A stretch of 7,472 nucleotides of DNA from Candidatus Zixiibacteriota bacterium (GTDB lineage Bacteria; Zixibacteria; MSB-5A5; GN15; JACZUZ01), in NCBI GenBank assembly GCA_022563625.1, contig JADFNA010000070.1, forward strand, positions 1 through 7,472, in the 5' to 3' direction. Under the pieces are notes generated by a model that made no database searches, was not told the origin of the DNA, and saw nothing but the letters and a program-made list of their open reading frames with translations. How positions within the stretch are numbered: the first letter of the stretch is position 1; every line of letters begins with the position of its first letter. A program made the translations under genes and the position numbers. Of the stretch, positions 6,618 to 7,472 are shown one piece after another.

Positions 6618-7472
6618 CAGGAGTGAACGCGACAAGGCCCTGATCGCCGAGTATCTGTCTCATCTGGACCTGGAACGAGGGTTGTCACCGCACACGCTGT
6701 CAGCCTACAGGCGCGACCTGTTCAGCTTCACGAGGGAATGCCGTGGAGACCTGGCCGGGGCCTCGGCCAGTGAAGTCAATCGGTTTCTGTCTTCAATGGA
6801 AAACGCCGGGAGCCGTCCGGCGACAGTGGCCCGCAAACTTTCGAGTGTCCGCCGGTTTTTCGCCTATCTCAAAGAGCAGGGCAAAGGCGGCGCGGCTTTT
6901 CCCGCCTCTCTTCGCTCGCCAAAACTTGTCAGCTATCGGCCCGGATCAATCTCAGTCGAGAAACTTGCGTCTTTGCTGTCTGCCATCGACGACAGTTTTC
7001 CCCTGGGCATGCGTGATCGGGCCCTGCTGGAGACATTATACGGCGCAGGTTTGCGTGTCTCCGAGGCGCTGTCTCTGTCTGTTTCCAGCTATATGCCGGA
7101 AGCCGGCTTTCTGATCGTGCGCGGCAAGGGAAACAAAGAACGCCTGACGCCGATTGGCTCTCGCATGCGCCAATCACTTGAGCGCTATCTCGGAGGGGGC
7201 CGTCCATCGCTGGTGAAGGGCAAGAGTAATGAAACACTGTGTGACAGGCTATTTGTTAATAATCGCGGCGGGGCGCTGAGCCGTATCAGTGTCTTTCGAA
7301 TTGTGCGCCGTTATGCGGCTGGTCTGGGCATTGAAATATCGCCGCATAGCCTGCGCCATAGTTTCGCCACCCACCTGCTCGAGGGCGGCGCGGATTTGCG
7401 CGTGGTGCAGGAACTTTTGGGTCACAGTGCTATTTCCACGACCCAGATTTACACGCATCCCGACCGGGAGTA
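6595..7472 (+). CDS. XerC/XerD-type tyrosine recombinase (3' end cut by window edge)
   Basis: The frame stays open to the last base, giving 292 residues; family members are about 295-305 long, so only the extreme C-terminus is missing. Seen: an N-terminal SAM-like core-binding domain, including ERGLSPHTLSAYRRDL at about 27-42, then the catalytic domain with the full set: Arg 154 (GLRVSEAL), Lys 178 (GKGNKERLTPIG), His 251 and Arg 254 (PHSLRHSFATHLL), His 277 (LLGHSAISTTQIYTH) and nucleophile Tyr 286. Spacing matches E. coli XerD within one residue. Xer recombinases resolve chromosome dimers at dif during division. Its continuous layout with comF argues for the housekeeping enzyme rather than a phage integrase, and no attachment sites or mobile genes are visible. 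XerC versus XerD cannot be decided here. ATG 6595 overlaps comF by 23 bp; in-frame ATGs at 6574 and 6556 are alternatives. All have weak ribosome sites. Confidence 0.9.
   Translation, partial: MKTIPHSDRSERDKALIAEYLSHLDLERGLSPHTLSAYRRDLFSFTRECRGDLAGASASEVNRFLSSMENAGSRPATVARKLSSVRRFFAYLKEQGKGGAAFPASLRSPKLVSYRPGSISVEKLASLLSAIDDSFPLGMRDRALLETLYGAGLRVSEALSLSVSSYMPEAGFLIVRGKGNKERLTPIGSRMRQSLERYLGGGRPSLVKGKSNETLCDRLFVNNRGGALSRISVFRIVRRYAAGLGIEISPHSLRHSFATHLLEGGADLRVVQELLGHSAISTTQIYTHPDRE

Noticed and set aside
6743..7114. Plus-strand open frame of 123 codons within the recombinase gene
   Set aside because: The overlapping frame encodes an unmistakable Xer recombinase with all catalytic residues. 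This one has no motif and is an out-of-frame shadow.
1..7472. RNA genes, CRISPR arrays, insertion sequences or prophage attachment sites
   Set aside because: I saw no tRNA-like arms, regularly spaced repeats, transposase motifs or terminal inverted repeats. The Xer gene alone does not show a mobile element.

Overview
The window is a gene-dense, all-plus-strand piece of a bacterial chromosome, moderately GC-rich by eye. It uses standard stop codons, including TGA. A lipid A/LPS-type ABC exporter and three LPS-core-type glycosyltransferases point to a diderm (Gram-negative) organism. I cannot assign a phylum from the sequence. The proteins do not look like close copies of the enterobacterial versions, so a less-studied diderm lineage is plausible, but that is an impression only.

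Bases 1-3444 are a tightly packed envelope-glycolipid cluster. It holds the 3' end of an MsbA-like ABC exporter, a GT9 (heptosyltransferase-type) glycosyltransferase, a GT2 WaaE/KdtX-like glycosyltransferase and a second GT9 of the WaaF type. The genes are 16 bp apart or overlap by 14 and 4 bp, so they are very probably one transcription and translation unit. Inferred logic: the three transferases add sugars to the lipid A-core on the cytoplasmic face, and the MsbA-like pump flips the product to the outer leaflet of the inner membrane.

Bases 3445-3516 are a short spacer with a strong GC-rich hairpin. Next comes a full-length bifunctional-type Rel/SpoT (p)ppGpp synthetase/hydrolase (3517-5706) with HD, synthetase, TGS, helical, Cys-rich and ACT domains, and all the main catalytic residues of both active sites.

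After a 101-bp spacer (5707-5807) comes a ComF-family phosphoribosyltransferase-like gene (5808-6617). Its 3' end overlaps the start of a XerC/XerD-type tyrosine recombinase (from 6595). The recombinase runs off the right edge but already contains its full catalytic set.

Overall this is a housekeeping region with recognisable families. I found no mobile element, CRISPR array, RNA gene or clear new system. The points worth a second look are small ones: a basic N-terminal extension on the first GT9, a Cys cluster in the second, the hairpin and mini-ORF arrangement before rel, a non-consensus RFHD motif in the Rel synthetase site, and an acidic ComF tail encoded across the overlap with the recombinase gene.
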